Shown here in pieces: positions 56,101-63,616 of a DNA stretch of 64,000 bases (positions within the stretch are counted from its first letter, which is position 1; the number at the start of each line of letters is the position of its first letter). Under the pieces are notes generated by a model. It made no database searches. It was not told the DNA's origin and saw only the letters and a program-made list of their open reading frames with translations. Made by a program: the position numbers and the translations under genes. Source of the stretch: an uncultured Ruminiclostridium sp. Lineage in GTDB: Bacteria; Bacillota; Clostridia; Oscillospirales; Ruminococcaceae. The stretch spans positions 1 through 64,000 of the forward strand of contig CAJUQV010000007.1 of assembly GCA_910588335.1 (NCBI GenBank), read 5' to 3'.

Positions 56101-59100
56101 GTGGTTCCCGGAACGGGCTTTACCTCCGTAATAATCCTGTTGCTCTTTAAATTTGTATTGTCTGTCAGCGCGTATTTTACCAATGTAACGGGATTGGGAG
56201 TAAAGTTGCTTTCCGCAAAACTGTTGGGTATTACCGCGAAAATCAGATTGTCGCAGTTGCTGAAAATGCCGTCTCCGCCGGAAACACCCACTGGAACAAC
56301 TATCTCCTTAAGACTTGCGCAGCCCTCGAATGCTTCCTTACCGAAAGAAGTAAGATAAAGGGAAAGCTTTGCGGAAGCAAGGTTTACACATTTTGCGAAG
56401 GCTCTTTGTCCGATAGTGGTAACGGTATCGGGAAGCACTATTTCGGGAAGACTCGAACAATTCTCAAAGGCGCCGTCGCGGATATATTTAAGATTCTGAG
56501 GCAGCCTGGCGGTTTCCGCCGCTCCGATATTTTTCAGCATTCCGCAGTTCCTGAAAGCATTGGTCTCAATGGATTCAAGGGCGCTGTTATCTGCTATGTA
56601 AACTACCCTTAGATTTGAAGAGGATTCAAAAGCGCTTGCGCCTATTGTCTTAAGTGTTGAGGGAATATGAACGGTGGTAAGATTGGGACAATCCTTAAAG
56701 GCGTTTCTGCCTATGGTGGTCATGCCTTCGTTGATTACCACCTCACGTATTTCGTCCTTAAGAGAAGCCCACATCTCCTGATAGTGGATATAATCGTCGG
56801 AAGCAGTGTCGGTGCTTTCCACCATATCCCACATTACGCCGTCGCCGCCATCCTTGCTGTTGATAATGATGGTATAGCGGTTCTTATCGTATACCCATGT
56901 GGCGGTTTCGCCGCATTTTCCGCCCTGCTGCTTACAAAGAACGCATTCGCGGGTCTTGTTGAAGCAGTGCTTATGATCCTTCCAGACAATCAGCCAGTCG
57001 TCGATAACGTCGTTTTCGTTTTTAATTCTGTTTTGCCAGTTGTCGTCGTTTCCGAATACGGCGGAGGTGATTTGAGGCACATTGTCTATCTCACGGTAAA
57101 CAATTACGGTGGTAGTATCATTTGTGGGTATATCGTAAGCGTTTATTATCGCATAAGAGATATCGGCTCCGCTTGGGTTCACTTCGGGTATTTCAAGAAT
57201 TGCAAGGCTTGTGCAGCCCTCAAAAACAGTAGGGCTTATAACGTTCTCCACTGTCAAAGGCAATACCACCTTGGTTAAAGCGGAGCAGCCCGCAAAAGCG
57301 CTGTCCGCGACAGTCGTTAAAGCCGTTCCTCTGAAATCCGCTACATCGGGAGTATTAGAGGTATTTACCGCCTTTAAGCTGTTGCACGCGCCGAAAGCAA
57401 GCTCGCCTATCTCGGTTAGCGAAGAAGAAACAACTACGCTTTCCAAAAGCGAACAGTTTTCAAAAGCACTTTTCGGGATAACGGTGACTCCGGCGGGGAG
57501 AGATACGATTTGAACCGCAGCATCTTTAAATGCCGCCTCTCCGATATGGTTCACGGACTGAGGTATATTTATCTCAACCACGCGGAAGCCGGACGGGTCA
57601 GTGCTTCCAAAGCCCTCAAAAGCACGGTCGGCGATATAAGTAACGGTGTCGGGAATGGAAACCTTTTTTATATTCCGGACATTGCCCTTATATACTCCGT
57701 TTATATTCGTAACGGGTATGCCGGGGAATATATTGGACGGTATCTCCACCTCCACATCGGTGCTTCCGGCGGGAACACATATTCCCAGAACGGAACTTCC
57801 GTCGTTGCTGTACACCAAAACGGCCGCCTTCTGGCTTGAAAGGTCGATGTCCGGGGTATTTGGCCTGTATCTGTCTGCAAAGCTGTCGGGAATAAGAAGA
57901 TTGGTGAGATCCGGACAATTCGCAAAAGAATTTTTCTCAATGCTTATAATAGAGGAAGGGATAATAACCCCGCCACTAAGACCGCTTCCGCTAAAAGCTC
58001 CGTCGCCTATGGTCTTTATATTTGCGGGAAACTCAATGCTTCTGAGAGCGGTGCAGCCTGCAAAAGCGCTGCCGCCGATATCCGAAAGGACGGAATCCGT
58101 CTCAAATGTAACGGAAGCAAGATTGATACAATCCTTGAAGGCTTCGCCGCAGATGCTTACAACTCCTTTTCCTATAAGAACGTCCTTAACGCTGTCCTTA
58201 TAGTTATCCATCCAAGGGTGATAAGCTACTTCCCCGTCTCCCGTAACCGAAAGGTGACCCGTTTCTATATTAAGCGCCCATGTCGTCTGTGTGGGATCGT
58301 CGTCGGGGCCGCAGTTTCCGCCTACGGTGCCGCAGAGAATACAGATATTGTTACTGTTAAAGCAGTGGTTATGACCGTCGGATACAGGGTAGTTGAGTTC
58401 GTATGGCTGAAGCCTGTCGCGGTCATATCCGTTGGTAAGAACGGCTCCGGTTATCTGCCTTCCGTCAGCCGTATCGCCGTAAAGAAGGAGTACTGCCTGA
58501 GTTTTGTTGTCTACGGTAAAGAATACATTTTTATACTGATCGTATAAATCTTTCCTTAAAGTAATAAAGGGATTATTGTGCATTCCCATATAATCGGTAG
58601 CGTCAAAGAACACGTCGGTTCCCAGTTCGGTCACCGAGTCGGGAATAATCACGTTCTTGTAAGTAACACAATTTTCAAAAGCGTGCGCCCCTATCTTTTC
58701 AATGGTAGAAGGATACACCACTTCAATAAGATCCTTCGCTCCCTTAAAGGCGTAATCGCCAATATTGCGGACGCCCTCCTGAATCACAACGGTTCTGATA
58801 TTTTCCATCACGCTGTGCCAGGGCGCATTTTCGCCCTTGCTGTAATCGTGCATATAACCGTTGCCGTTTGTAAAGAAGGTAAGAACGTTATTTCCGTATC
58901 CCTCGACAAAGCTGTCAAAACGCCAGCCCACCTCATCCTCGGGAAGTACGCCGGTATTTCCCAATACCTGGCCGCAGACGGGACAGGTGTTTGTGTCTTT
59001 ATCAAGGTAAGTGTGCTTACAACTGTTTTTATTTACCAAATCATGATAGTTATTATCAACTCTCACTACCGCCTTGCCACAGATAGTTTCCGGCATACTG

Positions 59101-61796
59101 ATCAAAGCGTTTACTTTGCCGGGAATTATCTCGGTGACCTCAACCTTGGTGGAATCCGAAGCCAGAGTTCTGTATTTCAGCTTGAAAACCTCGGCGGGGA
59201 TTCCCGCGGTATCAACGGAAAGACCGTCCGGATAAGCCACGTAATAAAGCTTATTGCAGTTGCCGAAGGCCTCCGAGCCTACCGTTATTACGCTTTCGGG
59301 AATATCCACGAAGAAAAGGCTGTTGGGAGCGTTCGGATCGGAAAAGCTTATATTGAAGAAAGCCTTTGCCCCGATGGTCAGAAGCCCGTCGGGAAGAGTT
59401 ATTTCGGTAACGGAGAGACAGTTTTCAAAGGCGCTGTCCCCTATTTCCGTTACCTTTGACGGAATATTTATCGCTTTGATGCCGTCAAGATCGTAGAAAG
59501 CGTAATCGCCTACTGATGTGATTCCTCCGTCAAATACCAGCTCGGAAGGCGACGCGCCCATTTCGGTTTTAAGCCTGTAAAATGGGTTTTTGTTATCTTG
59601 TGTGTCATAGTTCTTTATGGCGGCGTCGGCCACCGCAGTGCCGTCTCCGTTTTTCTTGGTGCTTATGTAAACGGCAGAGTCGTCGGGAGACCAGTACCAG
59701 GTTACGTTGTCGTTGGCGGGTGTGGCGGGACTTTCGTCGGCTTTGCCCATATTGCCGCCTGTTACCGCTTCACAAATGGTACACAATCCGTATTCGCCGT
59801 CAAATTTGTGGTCGCAGTCCTTGGCGACAACGCGCTTTTCAACACCGTTGATTATTACGGTTTTAGGGTATTGATAAGTGCCGGTAAAGCCCTCTTTATC
59901 CACGCTGACAATATTTACAATATCCCCGTCCACTTCGTACCGCGCTCTTACGGTGCCTTCCGCTCCCGTGGGGAGATTGCCGTACATGGAATCGCTGGGA
60001 TAGAGTATAAGGGTAGGATTGCTGCCCTTAAAAGCTTCGCTGTATACCGCATTGACGGTTGGAGGAATAAACACTGTAAAATCTTCGGTAAGAGTAACGT
60101 TGCCGAAAGCGCCCTGACCGATTGTCTCGACGCTGGAGGGAATTTCTATTTTCGGAATGGTCAGTCCGTCAAAGGCGTTATTTCCTATGTATGTAACTCC
60201 CTCTCTGATTTCCAGAGCATTTATATAATCCACGGAACCACCTTTTATCCAAGGCTGCTCCTTGTTGTCCGGCTCGGTTTTATAATTATCCATTCTTCCC
60301 TTGATATCGCTTGCAGCGGTTTCAATCGCGCTTATGATCAAGGTATTGTCGCCGTCGGTAACCGCCCATGTAGTACCGCGGCTTTCACCGCATTGAAGTC
60401 CGCATATTGTACAATTTCCGCTAACATCGGGAATATGGCTGTGATTCTGGGATACCAGACTGTGATAACCGCTGTCGACTTCGTTTACGTAAAGCTTTAA
60501 GCCTTCGTCCGTTCCGTCGTTGATTACTATGTATATGGGAACATCCACAAGAGACTGAGCCTGTGAGCCGCTTTCAATGGAAATTATTTTCGCAGTGGGA
60601 GGAGTAGCATTTAGATCCGTCTCATAGGTGATCTTGTAGGTTGAAGGAGAAACAAGGTTGCTTCCTCCATCGGTAAGAACCACGTCCTTTGGTATGAAAA
60701 GAGCCTTAAGGTTAACGCAGCTGTTAAAAGCGCCGTCTCCTATTTTATCCACATTAAGGGGCAATGTTACTTCCGTAAGCCCGCCGCAGTTCAGAAACGC
60801 CTGTTCGCCTATCTCAACCGAGTTTCCGTCAACATAAGGTATGTTTACATCGGTCAGTCCCGTGCTTGCAAAAGCCTGATTGCCTATACGGGTTATGTTG
60901 GTCCCGATTGATACCGAAGTAAGCAGGGCGTCTCCGGAAAACATACGATCGCTTATTTCCGAAAGCCCCGCCGGTATTCTCGCGACGGTAAGATTAGGAC
61001 AATTTTCAAACGCGCCTACCCCCATCGAAGTTACGGAAGAAGGTATTTTCGCCGTCGAGATTCCCGAACCGCTGAAAGCATAAGCTCCGACGGCAATTGT
61101 GTTGGATGGCAGGAAGTCTATATTATCAAGGCTTGTGCATCCCATAAAGGTTTGTGTTCCAACAGTGAGATTGGGCAGATTTTTGGATACATTCACATCA
61201 ATCAGATTAGCGCAGCCTTCAAACATGCTGTCACTGAGGGTAGTCAAAGCCGTATCGGAAAGATCCACGGATTTTAAGCCGGAATTTTTAAAAATTCCGT
61301 CTCCCGCGCTTGTCACCTGTCTTCTTACAGTGACTTTTTCAAGATTCGGGCAACCCTCGAACGCCCCTCTTCCAACGGAAGGGGAAATAAGATTTATTTC
61401 ACCCGAAATACCGCTTTCCGCAAAGGCGTATTCACCAATATTACCTGTAACGAAATTGAAAAAAGTCCCGATTTCGGTCAGCTTATCGAAACCGTAAAAG
61501 GCATAGCTCCCCACCCCGATACGTCCGCTGTATACGGAAATGGCGGTAACGCTGTCTTTAAGGTGTACCCACGGGGGGGGGTTATCCCCATCGGCGGGAG
61601 TAAAATCGGGTATTGAGTCGAACGCCGTAACATCGCCCGAAACCGTAAATTTCAGAGTTCCGTCGGCAACCAGTTCCCAACTTATGTTTGTACCGTCTAT
61701 TCTGCCGCCTGTAACCTCTCCTTCCGCCGCCACCTGCACACAGATAAAGTTAAAAGCAATAGCAAACGCCACAAACAATGAAATAAACTTTTTCAT
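50178..61796 (-). CDS. Giant BspA-like leucine-rich-repeat surface protein
   Basis: A 3872-residue exported protein with signal peptide 1-25. Most of the chain is LRR_5/BspA-type repeats (IGDGAFSGC..L..I.IP..V..I-type units). They are interrupted about ten times by a short Cys/His module of the form HxHC(x)nCxLCx4GGxCG followed by a tryptophan and DGTL-like strand, at roughly residues 455, 665, 935, 1150, 1617, 2158, 2637, 3050, 3270 and 3455. The C-terminal part has a Pro/Gly/Thr linker (about 3530-3620), a beta domain, a PTGD motif, a membrane helix near 3800 and a second hydrophobic segment. Such proteins are usually adhesins; binding partner unknown. GGGAAAGGAACGG precedes the start. A run of nine C lies in codons near 73-76. 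Confidence 0.9.
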   Translation of the reverse strand: MKKFISLFVAFAIAFNFICVQVAAEGEVTGGRIDGTNISWELVADGTLKFTVSGDVTAFDSIPDFTPADGDNPPPWVHLKDSVTAISVYSGRIGVGSYAFYGFDKLTEIGTFFNFVTGNIGEYAFAESGISGEINLISPSVGRGAFEGCPNLEKVTVRRQVTSAGDGIFKNSGLKSVDLSDTALTTLSDSMFEGCANLIDVNVSKNLPNLTVGTQTFMGCTSLDNIDFLPSNTIAVGAYAFSGSGISTAKIPSSVTSMGVGAFENCPNLTVARIPAGLSEISDRMFSGDALLTSVSIGTNITRIGNQAFASTGLTDVNIPYVDGNSVEIGEQAFLNCGGLTEVTLPLNVDKIGDGAFNSCVNLKALFIPKDVVLTDGGSNLVSPSTYKITYETDLNATPPTAKIISIESGSQAQSLVDVPIYIVINDGTDEGLKLYVNEVDSGYHSLVSQNHSHIPDVSGNCTICGLQCGESRGTTWAVTDGDNTLIISAIETAASDIKGRMDNYKTEPDNKEQPWIKGGSVDYINALEIREGVTYIGNNAFDGLTIPKIEIPSSVETIGQGAFGNVTLTEDFTVFIPPTVNAVYSEAFKGSNPTLILYPSDSMYGNLPTGAEGTVRARYEVDGDIVNIVSVDKEGFTGTYQYPKTVIINGVEKRVVAKDCDHKFDGEYGLCTICEAVTGGNMGKADESPATPANDNVTWYWSPDDSAVYISTKKNGDGTAVADAAIKNYDTQDNKNPFYRLKTEMGASPSELVFDGGITSVGDYAFYDLDGIKAINIPSKVTEIGDSAFENCLSVTEITLPDGLLTIGAKAFFNISFSDPNAPNSLFFVDIPESVITVGSEAFGNCNKLYYVAYPDGLSVDTAGIPAEVFKLKYRTLASDSTKVEVTEIIPGKVNALISMPETICGKAVVRVDNNYHDLVNKNSCKHTYLDKDTNTCPVCGQVLGNTGVLPEDEVGWRFDSFVEGYGNNVLTFFTNGNGYMHDYSKGENAPWHSVMENIRTVVIQEGVRNIGDYAFKGAKDLIEVVYPSTIEKIGAHAFENCVTYKNVIIPDSVTELGTDVFFDATDYMGMHNNPFITLRKDLYDQYKNVFFTVDNKTQAVLLLYGDTADGRQITGAVLTNGYDRDRLQPYELNYPVSDGHNHCFNSNNICILCGTVGGNCGPDDDPTQTTWALNIETGHLSVTGDGEVAYHPWMDNYKDSVKDVLIGKGVVSICGEAFKDCINLASVTFETDSVLSDIGGSAFAGCTALRSIEFPANIKTIGDGAFSGSGLSGGVIIPSSIISIEKNSFANCPDLTNLLIPDSFADRYRPNTPDIDLSSQKAAVLVYSNDGSSVLGICVPAGSTDVEVEIPSNIFPGIPVTNINGVYKGNVRNIKKVSIPDTVTYIADRAFEGFGSTDPSGFRVVEINIPQSVNHIGEAAFKDAAVQIVSLPAGVTVIPKSAFENCSLLESVVVSSSLTEIGELAFGACNSLKAVNTSNTPDVADFRGTALTTVADSAFAGCSALTKVVLPLTVENVISPTVFEGCTSLAILEIPEVNPSGADISYAIINAYDIPTNDTTTVIVYREIDNVPQITSAVFGNDDNWQNRIKNENDVIDDWLIVWKDHKHCFNKTRECVLCKQQGGKCGETATWVYDKNRYTIIINSKDGGDGVMWDMVESTDTASDDYIHYQEMWASLKDEIREVVINEGMTTIGRNAFKDCPNLTTVHIPSTLKTIGASAFESSSNLRVVYIADNSALESIETNAFRNCGMLKNIGAAETARLPQNLKYIRDGAFENCSSLPEIVLPDTVTTIGQRAFAKCVNLASAKLSLYLTSFGKEAFEGCASLKEIVVPVGVSGGDGIFSNCDNLIFAVIPNSFAESNFTPNPVTLVKYALTDNTNLKSNRIITEVKPVPGTTVTIPDYIMGYPVTEIGSRAFKANTAFNQGNEPKVNLPSTLVTINDFAFEGCTWLKELILPDGLKTIGTQAFEGCVGLTEIIIPDTVSELGMEAFHMCNKLETVTLSSGLREIKKGTFDGCAKLRYAVVPEGVTAIGEYAFRDCAELEYVLLPFTSRGGSLNLNAFDGCVGLAAIYAPTTVNIDYIDGADGEHSESVISTADAVSHKLRIAVYDQNKEIFKVIDGTSDNGRSTYETVLDYPVGFSVRENPPHFHCFNIHNQCILCGDRGGKCGPNAWWTLDEKGSLKIYTENGAESVIDHDSAEYFGTWTEFKDRISTIEIGEGITLIDGGAFEHCLRLQSVTLPESLETVEDYAFSDCISLISIDLPDGIINLGEGVFKDDINLKNVELPKSISELKKDTFKGCLTLETIKLPADLRYVRDGAFSGCINLTSIELPVDTRTVSEDAFSDCTNLTYIVAPDGCRYTFDEDEFPNATYFKYAPEGVGVRITYARPGANVHHLVIPTEIAGLPVVAIGDGAFTRADSRNFMALSEDVQAQQGLVTVTIPEDSLLTEIGNNAFKDRTDLQELIVKNNKIVSIGKSAFEGCTSLEKAGLPSSVQRIGDRAFFGCGKLKNIPIYEGLLSIGTEAFANCGFNKAFVIIPSTVSEMGTSVFGNISDNALIAIPQTLAKRYDDSHTGNTGGYDFRKDNCGYVVYRVDGNGNKWVTEGKLGNGQNAVTGFESYMKIASDHVHCLYKGFCVLCNFAGGNCGSEEDVNGSSNATWYIDRETRTLHITGTGKMKDYTGSDVAPWLEWNDFIANIEVHEGITGISANAFMNCEKVTNVKLPLTLKNLGGNAFVGNTSLASVTVPEGVKIIPVNAFKDCGQLKNVNLPKSVENIEAGAFAGCNSLKYIELPAAGHNIIIDKTAFDDSLDYIAIPEGTVIKAETASYNRFTYRLDNESAIRIVNAKLGNNRELKFPASIGGIPVKAIGGYGQGNVISGNEVKDIRIVSIPEGVIEIYDEAFAGCENLFSLSLPNSLETIGKKAFSGCGGIKELIFKNSLKSIGEYAFSDCGALETVKLPLGIEKIGNYAFSECGKLDIILTPRNVIDNRGYTQTASLVYYERRADGRDYIAAARLGEGKTNINVGKIEDLGVYLDIDNHEHCYNEGVCVLCNDDGGLCGVGVVWKLNGDTLEIKLREGLTSTEADTGEMYDYSPSNPAPWIKEHKDVIKKLVIRNGVKSVGAYAFSGLAALSDVSEAFPGSLAEIGEKAFENCISLAGNSENGSTLILDENIRKVASGAFAGCTTLKKIILSDSTSAALTVPEDTAVLKYRFIDSSSVKITKIEISEGKTVDVPNVILNHQVVEVAKEYRKYVNTDTHIHYHNEGERRCTICDIISGECGDKVTWYIDEKNKRLVIEGEGEMYDYNVDSGKNAPWTQYADLIDAIFIKEGVTYIGDNAFVDMGSFDEITLPPGIRSVGDNVFAGSKIRRMYIPSGLKSDLFGKDIEKITYKISEDKKWVDVTRIDLPDGKTKISLPKTIYGLPIRSVEKEFRKYVDQNDGHVHDYGEEHGESECRICGKVSYNHIWEDGWNSDDNSHWHDCERGDYDPIKDGDLDGSGYGDHDWVDTGEKRDGKTVYRCSVCGREKLVGSSVGPGPGPDDPKPPVTGDNNGSGDFAPPTTTSGNGGTTKPPVPGDNNGGGTTTPPNPWETETTEKSPITNPPTDNIPDEDDFNGKYGFEVEKGDNSLNASIADSTSSLIKAVLTEEERDKLINGTSEVRIILSVTEGDGTVSLRDRAIISAALGEYKLGEYLDISLFKVVDGVRERITHTSAPITITIDIPNSLKNSGRRFRVIRSHDGSAAVLRDLDNSADTVTISTDRFSPYAIAYTDSVNVSDDYDPPMPTGDPGISVFIFVTMASGLTAVGMIYFNHASDVEVEEERKKKIAKLVAFGKKGKLQKYIAISLIFLVTLYYQGIEGIQRNRGQKTDS
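61573..61581 (-). repeat. Nine-base C tract in the giant LRR gene
   Basis: On the coding (minus) strand nine consecutive C residues encode Pro-Pro-Pro in DNPPPW about 75 residues from the start. A change of one or two bases would shift the frame and truncate the protein soon after its signal peptide. Confidence 0.9.
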
Positions 61797-61866
61797 TTAA
61801 AATAACCGTTCCTTTCCCTCTCGGCCTTTTTCGACCGTAAGGTAAATATGACACCGACAAGTCGGT

Positions 61867-61903
61867 GAAAAGCCCCGCTTTTATGTTTTGATTTACCGCG
61901 GGG
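61867..61903 (-). terminator. Terminator after asnS
   Basis: On the minus strand CCCCGC (61898-61903) pairs with GCGGGG (61873-61878), followed by CTTTTC. A second small hairpin (CACCGAC/GTCGGTG) follows. It separates asnS from the giant LRR gene. Confidence 0.6.
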
Positions 61904-61910
61904 AGGTTAT

Positions 61911-61948
61911 GCCGAAAATCCACGCGCAAATCCTATGAATACACGCTC
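61911..61948. repeat. Solo end of family 1 inverted-repeat element
   Basis: These 38 bases match the right ends at 12889-12926 and 22700-22738 (AAATCCACGCGC and CCTATGAATACACGCTC). The other end is not found nearby. It abuts the asnS stop codon, just as copy B abuts the oppB stop. Confidence 0.6.
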
Positions 61949-63340
61949 TCAGTATTCCGCGTTGCCCACCGTTCTGGGGAACGGGATAACGTCGCGTATG
62001 TTTCCTACCGCGGTGATATACATTATAAGACGCTCAAAGCCGAGACCGAAACCGGCATGCTTTGTGCCGCCGTATCTTCTGAGATCCAGGTACCAACCGT
62101 AATCCTCTTCCCTCAGACCCAGTTCCTTCATTCTTGACAGAAGCACATCGAGTCTCTCCTCGCGCTGGCTTCCGCCGATTATTTCGCCTACTCCCGGCAC
62201 CAAAAGGTCAACCGCCGCAACGGTCTTTCCGTCGTCGTTAAGGCGCATATAGAATGCCTTTATCTCCTTGGGATAATCGGTAACGAAAAGCGGCTTTTTA
62301 AATACCTGTTCTGTGAGAAATCTTTCATGTTCGGTCTGAAGATCCGCACCCCAGTAAACGGGATATTTGAATTGATCCTTGTGTTTTTCCAGAATTTCTA
62401 CCGCCTCGGTGTAAGTTACCTTGGCAAAATCGCTGTTTATTATATCCTTAAGACGCTGTATAAGCTCTTTGTCGTAAAAGTCGTTAAAGAACTTCATTTC
62501 ATCGGGACAGGCGTTCAATACCTCATTCAGCACGTATTTTATCATATCCCTCGCGAGATCCATATCGTCCTGAAGATCGGCGAAGGCTATTTCCGGCTCT
62601 ATCATCCAAAATTCCGCAGCATGGCGGGTGGTGTTGGAGTTTTCCGCGCGGAAGGTGGGACCGAAAGTGTATATCTGACCGAAAGCCATCGCCATGGCTT
62701 CCCCCTCAAGCTGCCCCGATACGGTGAGGGAAGCCGGCTTCCCGAAAAAGTCCTTCGTGTAATCTATCGCTCCGTCCTCGGTTTTGGGAGGATCGGCGGG
62801 GTCAAGCGTTGATACCCTGAACATTTCTCCCGCGCCCTCGCAATCGCTGGCGGTTATTATGGGGGTATTCACGTATACGAAGCCTCTTTGATTGAAAAAG
62901 CTGTGTATGGCGTAAGCGGCCACGCTTCTTACTCTCAGCACCGCTCCTATGGTGTTGGTTCTTGCTCTTAAATGGGAGATCGTACGCAGATATTCCAAAG
63001 TATGGCGCTTTTTCTGCAAGGGATAATCGGAGGGAGCCAAACCCGCTATTTCAACCTTATCTGCGTGTATCTCAAAGGGCTGTTTCGCTTCGGGGGTAAG
63101 AAGCAGCGTTCCCAGAACGTTAACCGCGCTGCCTACACCCAGCTTGCTCAGTTCCTTAAAGTTATCGACCTTTTCCTCCTCGAAAACCACCTGAACGCCT
63201 TTAAAGCCGCTGCCGTCGGAAAGCTCCATAAAACCGAAGGCTTTGCTTCCTCTTACGGTTCTTACCCAACCGCTTATCTCTAATTTTGCTCCGTTTTCGA
63301 TAGTATTTTTATATAACTCCGATATCAGAATCCTTGACAT
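61949..63340 (-). CDS. asnS: Asparagine--tRNA ligase
   Basis: A 463-residue class II enzyme charging tRNA-Asn. It has an N-terminal OB-fold (ISGWVRTVRGSKAFGFMELSDGSGFKGVQVVF), the motif 2 region TFRAENSNTTRHAAEFWMIEPEIAF and motif 3 GFGLGFERLIMYITAVGNIRDVIPFPR. The TFRAENSNT stretch separates AsnRS from AspRS. AAAGGAAAAAC precedes the start. A sigma-A promoter is visible 84 bases upstream; no T-box was seen. Confidence 0.96.
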   Translation of the reverse strand: MSRILISELYKNTIENGAKLEISGWVRTVRGSKAFGFMELSDGSGFKGVQVVFEEEKVDNFKELSKLGVGSAVNVLGTLLLTPEAKQPFEIHADKVEIAGLAPSDYPLQKKRHTLEYLRTISHLRARTNTIGAVLRVRSVAAYAIHSFFNQRGFVYVNTPIITASDCEGAGEMFRVSTLDPADPPKTEDGAIDYTKDFFGKPASLTVSGQLEGEAMAMAFGQIYTFGPTFRAENSNTTRHAAEFWMIEPEIAFADLQDDMDLARDMIKYVLNEVLNACPDEMKFFNDFYDKELIQRLKDIINSDFAKVTYTEAVEILEKHKDQFKYPVYWGADLQTEHERFLTEQVFKKPLFVTDYPKEIKAFYMRLNDDGKTVAAVDLLVPGVGEIIGGSQREERLDVLLSRMKELGLREEDYGWYLDLRRYGGTKHAGFGLGFERLIMYITAVGNIRDVIPFPRTVGNAEY

Positions 63341-63423
63341 TTTGTTTTTCCTTTCTCTTTATACGGTTATAATATGCCTGAATGTCATACCCTGCCCATA
63401 ATGGAAATTCATATTTAAAATTA

Positions 63424-63452
63424 TTATATCACTTTTAATGTCAAAATGCAAT
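63424..63452 (-). promoter_or_regulatory. Promoter of asnS
   Basis: On the minus strand TTGCAT (63447-63452), 17 bases, TATAAT (63424-63429). Confidence 0.7.
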
Positions 63453-63482
63453 ATTTTTACGTATTTTTTTGACAATTTCCTG

Positions 63483-63511
63483 TTGACTATACTCAAAAAA
63501 TGTTTTATAAT
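63483..63511 (+). promoter_or_regulatory. Promoter of the GH2 gene
   Basis: TTGACT (63483-63488), 17 bases, TATAAT (63506-63511), divergent from the asnS promoter. A family 2 repeat lies between it and the start codon. Confidence 0.75.
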
Positions 63512-63534
63512 TCAAGTAAGGAAAATATTACCTC

Positions 63535-63591
63535 ATATCAAACCCTTTTTAAACTATGGGTAAAATCTATAGCTTAAAAAGGGATTAGTAT
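63535..63591. repeat. Palindromic repeat, family 2, copy C
   Basis: A 57-base near-palindrome. The left arm ATATCAAACCCTTTTTAA and the right arm TTAAAAAGGGATTAGTAT pair with few mismatches and share ACTATGGGTAAAAT with the copy at 39681. It would form a stable hairpin in the 5' leader of the GH2 mRNA. Confidence 0.6.
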
Positions 63592-63616
63592 CAAAAACCC
63601 TGAAAGGACAACCGTC

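Noticed and set aside
51282..60500. Several 180-306-codon plus-strand open frames within the giant LRR gene
   Set aside because: They recur at regular positions because they mirror the repeated coding sequence on the minus strand; none has a start signal or domain.
50178..61796. Sortase-anchored protein based on the PTGD motif near the C-terminus
   Set aside because: The motif is followed by a membrane helix but then by about 60 further residues and a second hydrophobic segment, unlike a normal sorting signal.
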